Shown here one piece after another: positions 12,101-20,495 of a stretch of 64,000 bases of DNA. A program made the translations under genes and the position numbers. Source of the DNA: Cyanophora paradoxa (taxonomy: Eukaryota > Glaucocystophyceae > Cyanophorales > Cyanophoraceae); NCBI GenBank assembly GCA_004431415.1, contig QPMI01000199.1, positions 84,460-148,459 on the forward strand, given 5' to 3'. The notes beneath the pieces are model-generated. The model saw nothing but the letters and a program-made list of their open reading frames with translations. It made no database searches and was not told the origin of the DNA. Numbering within the stretch: the stretch's first letter is position 1; every line of letters starts with the position of its first letter.

Positions 12101-12443
12101 GAAGGGATGTAGCAATTCTGTCCAGGAATTCAATCACATCTACAACAACTTCCCTTCTGGCTCTGTAAGTGAGCCAGCGATATAATTCATTCATGGCTGT
12201 TCCATCTTCTGCCTCAGGCTCTATTTGCCTTAGGCGATCCAGTTCATCCAAGGTTTCAATTTTATCATATAGGTTATTTGCTTTTCTGGTTAATCTGGCT
12301 AAAGTGGGTCTACCCTTTGCAATTAAATCTATTTCCCGGTCATATTCAGCCTCTGTTATTTCATGGGCTGCATAAAGTGTTCCCAGCAATCCCATGAGTT
12401 CCCATTTCTTCTCCCTTATGAGTTTGTTGGTAATTCGGGGCAT
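9198..12443 (-). CDS. protein-primed type DNA polymerase B with EndoVII-like insert
   Basis: This 1081-residue protein replicates the element. The palm shows motif A LFDANNLYG (near residue 691), motif B KLMNNSIYG (near 846) and motif C HDTDS (near 943), in the form usual for Polinton and adenovirus-like protein-primed polymerases. The N-terminal half has the NIRNIDDSCFENAIL and INIFGIDGE..YPL blocks common in Polinton polymerases, a C2H2-type finger CDTCLSRF..LTAH (about 367-385), then an insert with CYLCSERF..CRDHDHHTG..PACRNCN (about 505-545), which matches recombination endonuclease VII (HNH type). The start MPRITN resembles the start of the element B polymerase (MPRATN). Integrase follows immediately. 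The gene is intact. Confidence 0.93.
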   Translation of the reverse strand: MPRITNKLIREKKWELMGLLGTLYAAHEITEAEYDREIDLIAKGRPTLARLTRKANNLYDKIETLDELDRLRQIEPEAEDGTAMNELYRWLTYRARREVVVDVIEFLDRIATSLPNRLKQGLDQFRAIKVRLSFICKFVKVSNSQVWISKYIYSDYFVLTRSRNIRTELNKAAQMCQEQMNVVDSYRLERIEILRVAIMSYAPTGGCFLQTPEWIARKRATVNIRNIDDSCFENAILAYIHRKAINSHKRNELSQYRKWKYSAIAYNPLALNFDNIPFPVACDAEIIDKFEAQNAGISINIFGIDGEVIYPLHQSSNPGRKHKVNLMLIFDDEGNGHYITIMSLSRLLKVNHETYNDQKLHYCDTCLSRFRSEAKLTAHVDSNRCIDWRLSKGITPKPETTIEFGLKNLRKTVWLPVVVYCKIEHRSIPIDASKSKREVSAVNLRVVTGADVQNFRFEGQDPMGGLFECLESKARELIDFLFTNIPMNELTDEQKAVYRATKHCYLCSERFTKENFKCRDHDHHTGNYIAPACRNCNLHRRISKQTKVAVVVDQMDDCGTFIFRKIAGMGDKKRIEILSKNFDQYLSLQWGLYKFIDASNFMDFGAADVTELMNKFQAFRRLSHSVYGLDPVHYVSAPGLSWDAMLRTTKAKIELISDVEQYEFVERGIRGGFATMPCRYAEADGENSHIMLFDANNLYGYCLSQPIPVGDFRWETEFNPQDNRSSFLEVDLDYPIRLFLDHSDFPLIINKKIVEYAELSQYQKSLLDLSGEELDKTPKLTATFGSVTNYVISEPLLQYMLAKGVKLKKVHRVLSFTVAPVMKPYIELNTDMRRKAVNKFEADFYKLMNNSIYGKCIESCRGRSVVKIANTEKLFMKYAASPLVKSTSPISERAVAFEFYTKHVKLDKPVAIGAYVLDAAKLHNYKFFYDTVRSQWSKAKLLFHDTDSFCLYIESKTLATDIENISYALDLGGDSRMTPGKYKNEMPGSAILEYVGLRAKVYSFRTAEIERSKLSGTSTEELQFNDFKECLFAGISKTVTAKQKRRADHTIIDTVSRRVALNCFDAKRYILPDGINSVPFN

Positions 12444-12504
12444 TATTCCTAACTTGTTCCTATTCTAAGGGGATATTTTATTTTAGGATGTTCTAAACGC
12501 ATTT

Positions 12505-12855
12505 TTAAAAAGTTTTAATGGATCCATTGGCTTCCTCTGAATGGAATCGCAAAAACCTGTTTATTCTAAATCTTGATTTCGGTTTTTGTAAATTTACTAT
12601 CCAAGGTTCAAACAGATACATGTAATATGCTTCTCTGTTCATTAGGTCTTCATGCCCACCCTTCTTACTTGAATATAAGACTGAGAACTTGACATCAGCA
12701 GCCTTACATAGGTCTGCTGTTGATGGCATTTGACCTGATTTGTGTTGTTTCCATCGGATTTGTACTTTTTGTGAGGTTCTCCCAATGTAAACTTTATTCA
12801 ATTCTTCACTCTCAATCATATAGATTGATCCAGAATCATGATCTGTTCCAGCCAT
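12505..12855 (-). CDS. GIY-YIG domain endonuclease
   Basis: A 116-residue protein with GSIYMIES and VYIGRTSQ, the two halves of the GIY-YIG motif, then the conserved Arg in IRWKQH and a Glu in NREAYYMY. This is a small single-domain nuclease that cuts DNA in repair or homing; in viruses it can act in recombination or resolution. It sits between PolB and a divergently oriented RING gene, inside the replication module of element A. No counterpart is seen in element B, which instead carries an HNH-like tail on its polymerase. Confidence 0.85.
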   Translation of the reverse strand: MAGTDHDSGSIYMIESEELNKVYIGRTSQKVQIRWKQHKSGQMPSTADLCKAADVKFSVLYSSKKGGHEDLMNREAYYMYLFEPWIVNLQKPKSRFRINRFLRFHSEEANGSIKTF

Positions 12856-12981
12856 TTCTTACTTCTAACATATAAATATATTTTTCTATCTCTTAAATCA
12901 TTTTATGGAAATGGCTTAAAGCGAATTTGAAAAAAGGATATAGAGGAAAAATTTTTTCTTTTCTACTAGTAGAAAGGATCG

Positions 12982-13467
12982 ATGAATACCCAAGATATCA
13001 TAGAAACTCTGAAATCTTTGACCTCAATACCTGTTGAGGATGCCACAAGTATGTTTACTGATGCAACCAGAGATCTTTTAGATCGCTCATTGAATGAAGA
13101 CAAAATTTATGTGATTTCGTATACTGAAAAGCATGTCAAAATGTTTCATAACTTGAATTTGGTAAATGGATATTCTCCTGAGAGAAAGCAGCTTTGCTTT
13201 ATTCTCTTCAAAGACAGTGGTTACTTAGTTCCTCAATCGATTTCACAGAGTATACTGAAATCATTCTTACATGATGTCATCATATCTTTTGAGAGGGAAG
13301 AGGATAAAACATGTGTTATTTGTTTGGAAACTGATGAACCCCCAGGGACATGGAGTTGTTTCAAGTGTAATAGTCAAGTATGTGGTGACTGCACAGCAAA
13401 GCTGCCACCAAAAGATCAATTCAAATGTCCAGTATGTAGAAGTGATCTTAGTGTTAGGTTGACTTAG
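12982..13467 (+). CDS. RING-finger protein, putative E3 ubiquitin ligase
   Basis: 161 residues. The C-terminal 50 residues carry a RING-type zinc finger: CVICLETDEPPG, CFKC, VCGDCTAK, CPVCRSD. The N-terminal 100 residues match nothing I know. RING proteins recruit ubiquitin-conjugating enzymes, so this could modify host proteins in infection; that is inference. It is one of few plus-strand genes in the left half of element A and is divergent from the GIY-YIG gene (126-bp gap). Its last codons and stop lie inside the left arm of an inverted repeat. Confidence 0.75.
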   Translation: MNTQDIIETLKSLTSIPVEDATSMFTDATRDLLDRSLNEDKIYVISYTEKHVKMFHNLNLVNGYSPERKQLCFILFKDSGYLVPQSISQSILKSFLHDVIISFEREEDKTCVICLETDEPPGTWSCFKCNSQVCGDCTAKLPPKDQFKCPVCRSDLSVRLT

Positions 13468-13562
13468 TGGGTGGAGTTGAGGCACTTTTTATTTCTTTTT
13501 AGGGCAGAGTCCTCTTTAAGAATCTGTGAAAAAATGAGTCAACTCCCCCCACTTAGTCAACC
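13457..13562. repeat. internal TIR-like inverted repeat between convergent genes
   Basis: Two 24-bp arms (13457-13480 and 13539-13562) are inverted copies with about 22 of 24 matches, built on GGTTGACT.AGTGGG.GGAG. The same arm sequence occurs inside both TIRs of element A, and the following GAGTCAACTATGAGTCC (13618 onward) also resembles TIR sequence. It lies between the convergent RING and primase-helicase genes, so it could be a bidirectional terminator, or a copy of a replication signal. Confidence 0.7.
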
Positions 13563-13648
13563 TAATCGATAAATAAACCAGAAATAAAAGACTGTTTGTG
13601 TCTTTTATGATAAATTTGAGTCAACTATGAGTCCACTTTTGAATAAAC

Positions 13649-16242
13649 CTAAACTTCAACATCAGAATCATAATCTGATGCATCAGGATCAGCAGCAGGT
13701 AGGTCTTGTTTCATTCTTGGATTGGCTTCTTCCTCAATAGTCTCATCATCTACAAGCTTCATCTTTCTGAATTCCTCAAATACTTGTGGGAATAGGAAAT
13801 GATAGTATTGTTTGCCATTTGTAGTTTTCACTTGAATATATGTAACACTTCTCATTTCAGTATAATATCTGCGACTATTATAATCGTTTTTATATTTGTT
13901 GCTGGTAATGAACTCCTGGAACCACTTCCAGGTTTCCACAAGGCTACCAGACTTGCATTTATTCTCGGAAATTAAGCCTCGATCCACAAGCCACTTAGTG
14001 AACATAAGGATGATTGGAGCGCACACCTGTTGGGCTAAATAGTATTTATTTGTAAGGGGTCTATCAGCAATCCAGTTCACATCCTCACAGTCAACTTTGG
14101 TTCTCAAATAGTGGGCAATGTTTCGAATATTGCAGTGATCATTTAGCCATTTAACAAGTGGAAGGAAGTATGACCTATCCTTTGCGAATTTCTTACTAAC
14201 TTCAACAACCACAAATCGCCTATCTCCAGCTTCAATTTTCACTGGAATATTGTTATTGCTGGTGAATATAATCCTGGCAAAGTTGCTTTTTGTGTATGAA
14301 TCTATCCCTTTGTGTTCAATAACAATCTTATCAGAAGTAATGAGATCTTTAAGCATATCATTGTTTTCGAATGTGTCCTTGCCTGAGGCTTCATTGACAA
14401 CAATCAAGATCTTATCCTCTCTATTGTGGGCAAATCGACCAAACAGATCCTCTTTTGGCTTTCCAGTTGCATAACTCAGGGCATCTCCAAGTGTCTTCTT
14501 TTGGAAAGTATCGACCAACACATTCTTACCAGTTCCTTGTTCACCAATGAAGATTAAGGATACTCCATTGAGTTCCCCAGGCTTTTGCAGCATGTGGGCA
14601 AACCATTTCAACAGATATTCATAGGTATTTTGATCCTCACCAGACATTAAGAACAGGTGATCTAGGAAAGGCTTTATCATGTCAGCAGTAACATCTTCTG
14701 GAGCATTTTCGAATTGCTGGTGGTCAACCTTCATTCCTGGATAGAGATTAAATACAGACTTGCATTTGGCACTGAGAGTAGCAGGAGGTGGGAGGAAATC
14801 CATGTAAGTTGATCTTGTGGCTGTTGGATCCACAATCCATTTCCTAAATGATTGCTCCCATTTCTCTTTCTCATTATCTGTCCCCTCATTCACAATCACC
14901 TTATGCATCAAGTGGGGGAAATGCTTTGTAGAGAGCTTCCCAATATCTTTTGGCATCCAGCAAAGTAGTTGTTCATCCCAGAGCATCACACAACCAACAT
15001 TTTCAACATGATGCATTCGAGCATTGAAATACCTCTTATGCACATTGTAATGTTCAGCCAAAGGAGGGATACTTGCAGTCTTGTAATCGATTTCATCTGT
15101 GTCCTCTGGTAGGAATGCATACTTTTGGGGAAGAGTTCCTTGAAAAGCTCATTGTTATCTTTGCTCAACCAATAAACCAAGGATTTGAAGGTCAACACTT
15201 TGCCAGGCTCAGCCTTCTTCTTGCTTCTGCGAAGCTGTGTAAACTTCTCCTGGCATTCATCATAATCATACTTGTCACTCTGTTCTGAGAATTGGTGGAA
15301 GAGTTCAGCTTGCATTTTAGGGGTGAATTTGTTGTCTTCCCCAACATTGATGATGACCAGTCCAACATCAATCCAAGTCTTATACTCATTAGCTCTCTCA
15401 CCATTCAGACCCATTATAACACTTTGTAGCAGTTCGAAAGTAACAGGATTTTCGGGTTCAGTGTCTTTTTCAGCTTCTACCTTCTCAGTCTTCACTTTAT
15501 CACTTTTTGGCTCCTTTTTAACTGGTTTTGGCTCAGGGCTATAATTTGCGAATGCAGAAACATTCGATTCATCCACAAGTTTAGTAGTAGCTGAGAAGTA
15601 AGATACAAAGAAGTCCTCATTTCGCATTAACACTTTGTCACAGTCAACGAATTTCTTAAAGCAAACGTTTTTATCAACATCTTTTTTCGATTTATTTTGA
15701 GCATCCAGAGTCTCACCTTTGCAGCAATTGAGGCAGATAAGGTTCTGTGTGGAGCTGTAAACTCCACTGTCATAATCCTCATTTTTCACCAATCCCATAG
15801 CTTTGAAAAGCTTGGGGATATCTTCATGTTTGCATGCAAGCGATTTAATGATAAAGTGGGCTGAGATCTTGAACTTGGTGACATCCTCCTTGATCAAATA
15901 AACCCTTCTATGGCGAACTGCAACAGCAATATCGTTAATCGAAGTGGTCCCAGATCGCTTCCATAGCTTATCTCTCATCTCTCTTACAACAGTTTCCGCC
16001 TCAGCATAGTTTTCAGCAATGTTCTCCTTCAAATCAGCGAATTTATCCAGGTCCAGGTAAACTCTGGTGACTTGTTCAGGCTGAATGCATTCAGCCCAGG
16101 TCTTAACCTTGCTATTATCAATGGCTTCAAGGGCATCTTCGGCAGAATCAAATACATGGGTGACCTTGTTGCGATCACCAATGAGAGTACTAAGGAATGT
16201 AGCATTTTCAACAGGTGTGGCGAATTTCTCGATTTTGTTCAT
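13649..16242 (-). pseudogene. D5-like primase-SF3 helicase, one frameshift
   Basis: The 5' frame (16242 to about 15130) is an archaeo-eukaryotic primase: VYLDLD supplies the metal-binding acidic pair (residues 61-66), KISAHFII the conserved His, and D.GVY..TQNLICL a later motif. A PriCT-like helical region follows (about 270-380). The second frame (about 15130 to 13649) has an SF3 helicase with Walker A GEQGTGKN, Walker B ILIVVNEA and the FTSNNNIPV sensor. The frame changes near a CCCC/AAAA run at about 15127-15134; all motifs survive on both sides. This D5-like architecture is known in giant viruses, virophages and some PLVs, where it unwinds and primes the genome. Element B has no counterpart. 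Confidence 0.88.
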
Positions 16243-16266
16243 ATTCGATTTTGGGGGACTTCTACC

Positions 16267-16290
16267 TTTAACGAAGAAAATAATTTCGGA
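16267..16290 (-). promoter_or_regulatory. candidate promoter of primase-helicase
   Basis: On the minus strand CGAAATTATTTTCTTCGT lies 25-48 bp upstream of the primase ATG. It closely matches the motif AAATTATTTTCTCCGGT found upstream of three element B genes. Recurrence at equal positions in two elements supports a promoter role. Confidence 0.6.
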
Positions 16291-16460
16291 AGGAGGAATT
16301 GTCTTTTATATATATCCTATTATTTGCCAAGTCCTTAAGTAGTTTTGGGTCGGGATACTGTCTCGATAAATAGATACAGTTTTAAAAAAGAGGGAAGAAA
16401 GCTGTCATTTTTTTGCCTCCGATCAAATCGATTTCTACAAAATTTGTTTCGATCGAGAAT

Positions 16461-16787
16461 TTATTCTTCGATATATTTCCGAGGTCTTCCAACCGGTTTA
16501 TGCTCTTTGGGTGTCTTGGGTTGTTCATCGTTCTTCTTGTGGTAATATTCCAGCGCTTTTGCCTTTTTCTGTTCGCGATATTCTTCATTTTCCCTGTATT
16601 TCCTCTGGTGTCTGAGGGCAATCTTTTTCAGTTCTTCTGGTGTGTGAACTGTAGCGGCTCCTTGGGATAATCGTTCCTCCTTCTTTTTATGATAGGCTTC
16701 GCGTTTTCTTTGGGCATCTTGCTCCCTTTTCAGTCTCAGCTTCTCTGCTTTTTCATCATCTGTGAGTATCTTGCGGATATTCGGCAT
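16461..16787 (-). CDS. small basic AT-hook protein
   Basis: 108 residues, very rich in Lys, Arg and Glu, almost entirely helical or coiled in character, ending with an AT-hook core VGRPRKY. The segment TPEELKKIALRHQRKYREN is clearly related to TPEQLQKIAIRKQQRYQD in the element B protein at 39628-40041 and less closely to the neighbouring protein at 16940-17185. AT hooks bind the minor groove of AT-rich DNA, so a nucleoid-like or regulatory DNA-binding role is plausible. A copy of the candidate promoter motif lies just upstream. Confidence 0.6.
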   Translation of the reverse strand: MPNIRKILTDDEKAEKLRLKREQDAQRKREAYHKKKEERLSQGAATVHTPEELKKIALRHQRKYRENEEYREQKKAKALEYYHKKNDEQPKTPKEHKPVGRPRKYIEE

Positions 16788-16800
16788 TTCTCTTTAATAG

Positions 16801-16820
16801 TAGATACGAAAATAATTTTT
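16801..16820 (-). promoter_or_regulatory. candidate promoter of AT-hook gene (element A)
   Basis: AAATTATTTTCGTATC on the minus strand, 14-33 bp upstream of the AT-hook ATG. It shares the AAATTATTTTC core with the motif before the primase and before element B replication genes. Confidence 0.5.
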
Positions 16821-16939
16821 CCTCAATACAACCTATCTACTTTTTCCTTAAGTCATTTTTTGTTGCGAACACCAGTTCCTGTCTGTAAACTTTTATAGCT
16901 GCCTCAGTAGCATACTGAGACCGCTTTTTCTCAATTATC

Positions 16940-17185
16940 TTATAGACCTGGGGGTCCATTGCTACTTTCAGTTGGCAAATAATATTTAATCGGTCTTCCT
17001 CTGGGTCTCTGCTCCTCTTTTTGGGCTTTTCTGCGATAATAGGATGCCAGGGCTTGCTGCTTTTTATACTCTCTATATTCTGGGTCCTCTCTATATCGTT
17101 TCTGCATTGCTAGTATGTGTCTAATGGAACCCTCAGTAACAGGTTCATCACTGGTAAACTCGATTAAACTAATAGTATCCTCCAT
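16940..17185 (-). CDS. second small AT-hook-like protein
   Basis: 81 residues. The middle, AMQKRYREDPEYREYKKQQA, resembles the adjacent 16461-16787 protein (KYRENEEYREQKK), and RPRGRPIKYY near the C-terminus is an AT-hook-like core. It is probably a diverged duplicate of its neighbour. Its start overlaps the end of the upstream gene by 17 bp, which is consistent with tight packing of the minus-strand genes. DNA binding is inferred from the motif only. Confidence 0.55.
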   Translation of the reverse strand: MEDTISLIEFTSDEPVTEGSIRHILAMQKRYREDPEYREYKKQQALASYYRRKAQKEEQRPRGRPIKYYLPTESSNGPPGL

Positions 17186-17441
17186 TTATATTCCCAGAGA
17201 AAACGTTTTCTGCTGGCAGAGAACTTCTCCTTGGATACTCCTGTTGCTCATATGTATACTCTGTGGGGTCTGCTGGCATTGACTCCACAGAAACTGTAGA
17301 CCTCCTTCTCTCTCTTGCTTCTGAGGCATTATCCTCATTATCTGACATCTCAAACTCCACTGTTGTCTCACAACATCCACTGTGGCAATTGCTCACCACA
17401 TGCAGACTGAACATCTCGAAGAACTTTCGTATTATGTCCAT
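17169..17441 (-). CDS. conserved small protein with FxLHVVSNCHS motif
   Basis: I start at MDIIRKFF (17441) rather than the longer frame, because that avoids overlap with the neighbouring gene and fits the element B homologue. The block FSLHVVSNCHSGCCETTVE is nearly identical to FQLHVVSNCHSPCCDTTVE at 39122-39511. After it comes an acidic stretch, an Arg/Ser patch (ERRRSTVS) and a polar tail. The paired Cys suggest metal binding or disulfides. I know no family. Position between the coiled-coil and AT-hook genes is the same in both elements, so it is a genuine conserved gene of this lineage. Confidence 0.6.
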   Translation of the reverse strand: MDIIRKFFEMFSLHVVSNCHSGCCETTVEFEMSDNEDNASEARERRRSTVSVESMPADPTEYTYEQQEYPRRSSLPAENVFSGNINGGYY

Positions 17442-17463
17442 ATCTCTAATAAAACAGAGATAA

Positions 17464-18198
17464 TTAAAGCCAAACTCGTCTTTTATATACTGCTGGGGCA
17501 ACTCCCTTTTCTACCTCAGCTTTGGTGGCACCAGGTTCAATGGTTCCCTTTTGGGTCTTTGTTTTCATTTCATCTACTGCCTGCTCATCGATTTGGTTCT
17601 CTTTCTTAGCAATAAACTGTTTATCTGGGACACCAGTAATGCCCATTTTATAAACTTCCTTTCGAAGCATCTCCTTGAACTTGGCTCTGTCTTTCTTCTC
17701 AGTAACATACTGCTCCAAGGCACTTGATTTGGCTTCCAGATCTTTGAGTTTAGCAGTCATCTCATCCCATTGAGCCTTGGGAATTCGATGAACATTCTGA
17801 GTGGGAGCAGTCTTGTATGTGACTTCACCAGCCATAGACTGAATTACCTTGTCTGATTCCTTACTAAGACCTTCACCTTTGCGAGCCAGTGAAAGATCTT
17901 GCAAGCCTAGACCTTTATCATCAGCAGCCCCAATAATTCGCCTGGCACCCTCAGCAACAGCTTTCATTTTTGAGGCTTCTGGTGAAATGTTGAGTTGGTC
18001 ACTGGTTGAAGCCTGTGGGGCTTTGTCATCGACTGATTCCTCATAGGCAGCATTAAGAGGGTCCTCTTCTTGCTGTGAGGGCTTCACCTCATTCATACCA
18101 TTGAACTTCAGTGGTTCAGTGTTAATGGATCCATTGTTTCCACCACCTGAATAGCCAACAGCCCCAGCTGGAATCCCTATCTTTCGTTTGGGAGGCAT
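17464..18198 (-). CDS. coiled-coil protein next to the packaging ATPase
   Basis: 244 residues with a basic N-terminus (MPPKRKIG), a Gly/Asn-rich linker, and a central coiled coil (about 150-185, WDEMTAKLKDLEAKSSALEQ). The counterpart in element B is 38234-38917, in the same place beside the ATPase and with a similar FEEKVRDLEMKVSNYEKW helix followed by LKGLVKKEISKLG (here FKEMLRKEVYKMG). Its conserved position in the capsid block suggests a virion core, scaffold or packaging partner. No family is recognised. Confidence 0.55.
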   Translation of the reverse strand: MPPKRKIGIPAGAVGYSGGGNNGSINTEPLKFNGMNEVKPSQQEEDPLNAAYEESVDDKAPQASTSDQLNISPEASKMKAVAEGARRIIGAADDKGLGLQDLSLARKGEGLSKESDKVIQSMAGEVTYKTAPTQNVHRIPKAQWDEMTAKLKDLEAKSSALEQYVTEKKDRAKFKEMLRKEVYKMGITGVPDKQFIAKKENQIDEQAVDEMKTKTQKGTIEPGATKAEVEKGVAPAVYKRRVWL

Positions 18199-18226
18199 TG
18201 TATCTTTATTAGAATGAGAGATAATT

Positions 18227-19009
18227 TTATAAACCGCGTTTATATCTCATCAATTTATTGCTATGGATTTGGCTTTTCACTTCTTTAGGGGCTTCCTCTT
18301 TCTCTGGTGGTTTCAGTTCATCTTCTTTCTTTTTTGGCTTTCTGTGGAAGCGAGGAAATGGGAAATCTTTCACAAGCTCAGCTTTATCTACATAGTATTT
18401 AACTGAGTAGTTTGCAGAGGACCAAATGATATACTGATAGGAGTGAACATACTCTTCAAACATCTTGTAGAAATCCTCTTTATTTCGCATTATATTGTAT
18501 TCTTCCTCTATGGCTTCAAGTTCTTTGCGATTTGCAGCACTGAGAAACATAGCATAGTCCGAATTAACTCGAATAGTCGAAGAAACTTTTCTTAGCTTTT
18601 GTGTGATGCAGATAATGGATATTTTCGAATGGCGACCTCTGGAATACAGAGATCCGATTATTTTATCCCTTGTGAGATCGACTATCTCATTATCGATTAA
18701 ATCATCTAAAACCACACACAATTGGTTAACAGGTTCACCCTTTTCTATTTTCTCTTGCCTCTCATCTAGCAATTTAGCAATGTAAGGGGCATCCCATTTT
18801 CCCAGTTGCAGTGTTGCAACCTTATCCCAAAAATGATTGAAGCTGGTTCCACTCACAACTAATACAACATCAATCTTTTTGGCATCATGTAATTGCTTTA
18901 ACCAATACTTTACAGCTTCTGATTTACCAGTTGCTGATTTTCCTATTGCCAATACACGAAATGGTGGTTCTATCATTTCACCAGCCACAAATTCATCCAA
19001 ATCAGTCAT
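18227..19009 (-). CDS. genome-packaging ATPase (FtsK/HerA, A32-like)
   Basis: 260 residues. Walker A is AIGKSATGKS (residues 21-30), Walker B is LCVVLDDL, and SIICITQK is the conserved segment with the sensor Gln. These are the features of the FtsK/HerA-type ATPases that pump DNA into capsids of Polintons, virophages and nucleocytoplasmic large DNA viruses. The C-terminal 45 residues are Lys/Glu/Pro-rich. The gene lies directly before MCP in the transcription-reversed order, and the same neighbourhood is kept in element B. Confidence 0.88.
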   Translation of the reverse strand: MTDLDEFVAGEMIEPPFRVLAIGKSATGKSEAVKYWLKQLHDAKKIDVVLVVSGTSFNHFWDKVATLQLGKWDAPYIAKLLDERQEKIEKGEPVNQLCVVLDDLIDNEIVDLTRDKIIGSLYSRGRHSKISIICITQKLRKVSSTIRVNSDYAMFLSAANRKELEAIEEEYNIMRNKEDFYKMFEEYVHSYQYIIWSSANYSVKYYVDKAELVKDFPFPRFHRKPKKKEDELKPPEKEEAPKEVKSQIHSNKLMRYKRGL

Positions 19010-19074
19010 TGTTGTATATCTTTCTTAATAAAGACATATAAAAATAATGCAGGGAGACTGAATATCGTCACAAT

Positions 19075-20442
19075 CTACAAATTTATACGACGAAGCCCAT
19101 CTTTGTCCAAAATTATGAAACTATGCATGAGAGCGCGAACATTAACATCGATTACCTTATCTGAAGGCATGTAGAGGGTGAGGAAGGAAGAAGAGGAATT
19201 TGTTAAATCAACATACCCAGACTGGGCAATATTTCGAATTGCCTTTTCTCCATCAAGGCAGAATGGGAGTCCTGAAAGGACATAGCGATCAGCAACCTTA
19301 TCCATGTTAGAGCATTTGAAGGCATCAGCAATTAGCTCAGCACCTTTGAGTAGGGAAATTGGCTCAGTGGCAAAAAGTCGCTGACCATTTATTTCAGTTG
19401 TGAATGTGATGTCTTTGGAGTTGGCATAGGTCTTAAGAACACTGTGGGAGCCATTGGATTTGTCAACAGTTTCATGATCACGAACTGAAACAAGCAGAGC
19501 ATATACAAGACCTGAGATTTGAGAGAGGTTAATTCGATTGGGTTGGGCATTGCCCTTGGCAGGGAAAGCACTAGCATCTACAAATCCAATATCAAGGGAG
19601 GGAATAGCCATGCCAGTAGTCTTTACTTTTTCAATTACAGTAGCGAAAAGCTCATCAGAAACATTAATAGCATGCATGTAAAGGCGAGGAGAAGTAATAG
19701 AAATAACAGGGGTTGTTGCACCAAGACTGAAAGTTGTGATATTTTGACCAACATGGGCAAGGGTTCCATCTGTAAAGTTTCCAAGACCATCATCAGCAGT
19801 TGCATCAACAGTTCCAACAGCAGTTGTGAGTTCACGACCACCATAGGAAGTTTCAACATAGCCTTTGCCAGCATCCTTAAACCAAACAGTAACAACCATT
19901 TCACCAGATAAAGCACCAAGGGGAAGATAGTGATTTAGCCAAGGCACTGGGATTTCAACGAAAAATGAGCCACCGAGTCGGTTGGTTCCATGAGCAGGGA
20001 TACCATGAACCATGCCCATTGATCGCTTCTTTTTAGCTAGTTGATCCTCCGAATAATAGACCAGGGGGAAATGAGCAAGGAAATCAGAGGGGATATGGTA
20101 GGTGTAAGATCCATAGGTAATTTCAAGTCGCTGAACTAAAGCACCAACTGGGCGAGTGTATCCATTGCGAACAAGGTCCGTATCACCAGCAAAAGTGATG
20201 GCTGGAAGGTCGAAAGCAAGTTCGAGTTTTCCACAGAAATTGTAGCGAGGTAGCTTGAAGGAAATGCGATTTCCAACATTATTCTCAAAAGTATTGCTGG
20301 GATTCACAACTACTAGAACTGGCTTAGACTTGGATTCGAGACCAAGCATAAGGGAGTTATCCAGGAAAAAGGCTTTCGCCTCCTCTGGGGTTGTAAGGGC
20401 TTCTTTCAGCGAAAGTCTTTGAAGAGTGGAAGTGATATCCAT
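19075..20442 (-). CDS. major capsid protein, probable double jelly roll
   Basis: I place the start at MDITSTLQRL (20442); this aligns with METNSQFQRP of the element B copy and drops a 14-residue extension. About 455 residues, beta-rich, with shared blocks GNRISFKLPRYNF, IPSDFLAHFPLVYYSE, GGSFFVEIPVPW and a C-terminal HSFIILDKDGLRRINL, each matched in the 35993-37306 protein. Size, position beside ATPase and minor capsid genes, and conservation fit the double-jelly-roll MCP of Polinton-like viruses. No active-site check is possible for a structural protein, so the fold call rests on context and overall pattern. Confidence 0.75.
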   Translation of the reverse strand: MDITSTLQRLSLKEALTTPEEAKAFFLDNSLMLGLESKSKPVLVVVNPSNTFENNVGNRISFKLPRYNFCGKLELAFDLPAITFAGDTDLVRNGYTRPVGALVQRLEITYGSYTYHIPSDFLAHFPLVYYSEDQLAKKKRSMGMVHGIPAHGTNRLGGSFFVEIPVPWLNHYLPLGALSGEMVVTVWFKDAGKGYVETSYGGRELTTAVGTVDATADDGLGNFTDGTLAHVGQNITTFSLGATTPVISITSPRLYMHAINVSDELFATVIEKVKTTGMAIPSLDIGFVDASAFPAKGNAQPNRINLSQISGLVYALLVSVRDHETVDKSNGSHSVLKTYANSKDITFTTEINGQRLFATEPISLLKGAELIADAFKCSNMDKVADRYVLSGLPFCLDGEKAIRNIAQSGYVDLTNSSSSFLTLYMPSDKVIDVNVRALMHSFIILDKDGLRRINL

Positions 20443-20495
20443 TATATTCTCTTTTATTATACTGCAACATAAAAAATCTACCAATGATCCTTAAT

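Noticed and set aside
19519-19911. 130-residue plus-strand ORF inside MCP
   Set aside because: Antisense shadow of the capsid gene.
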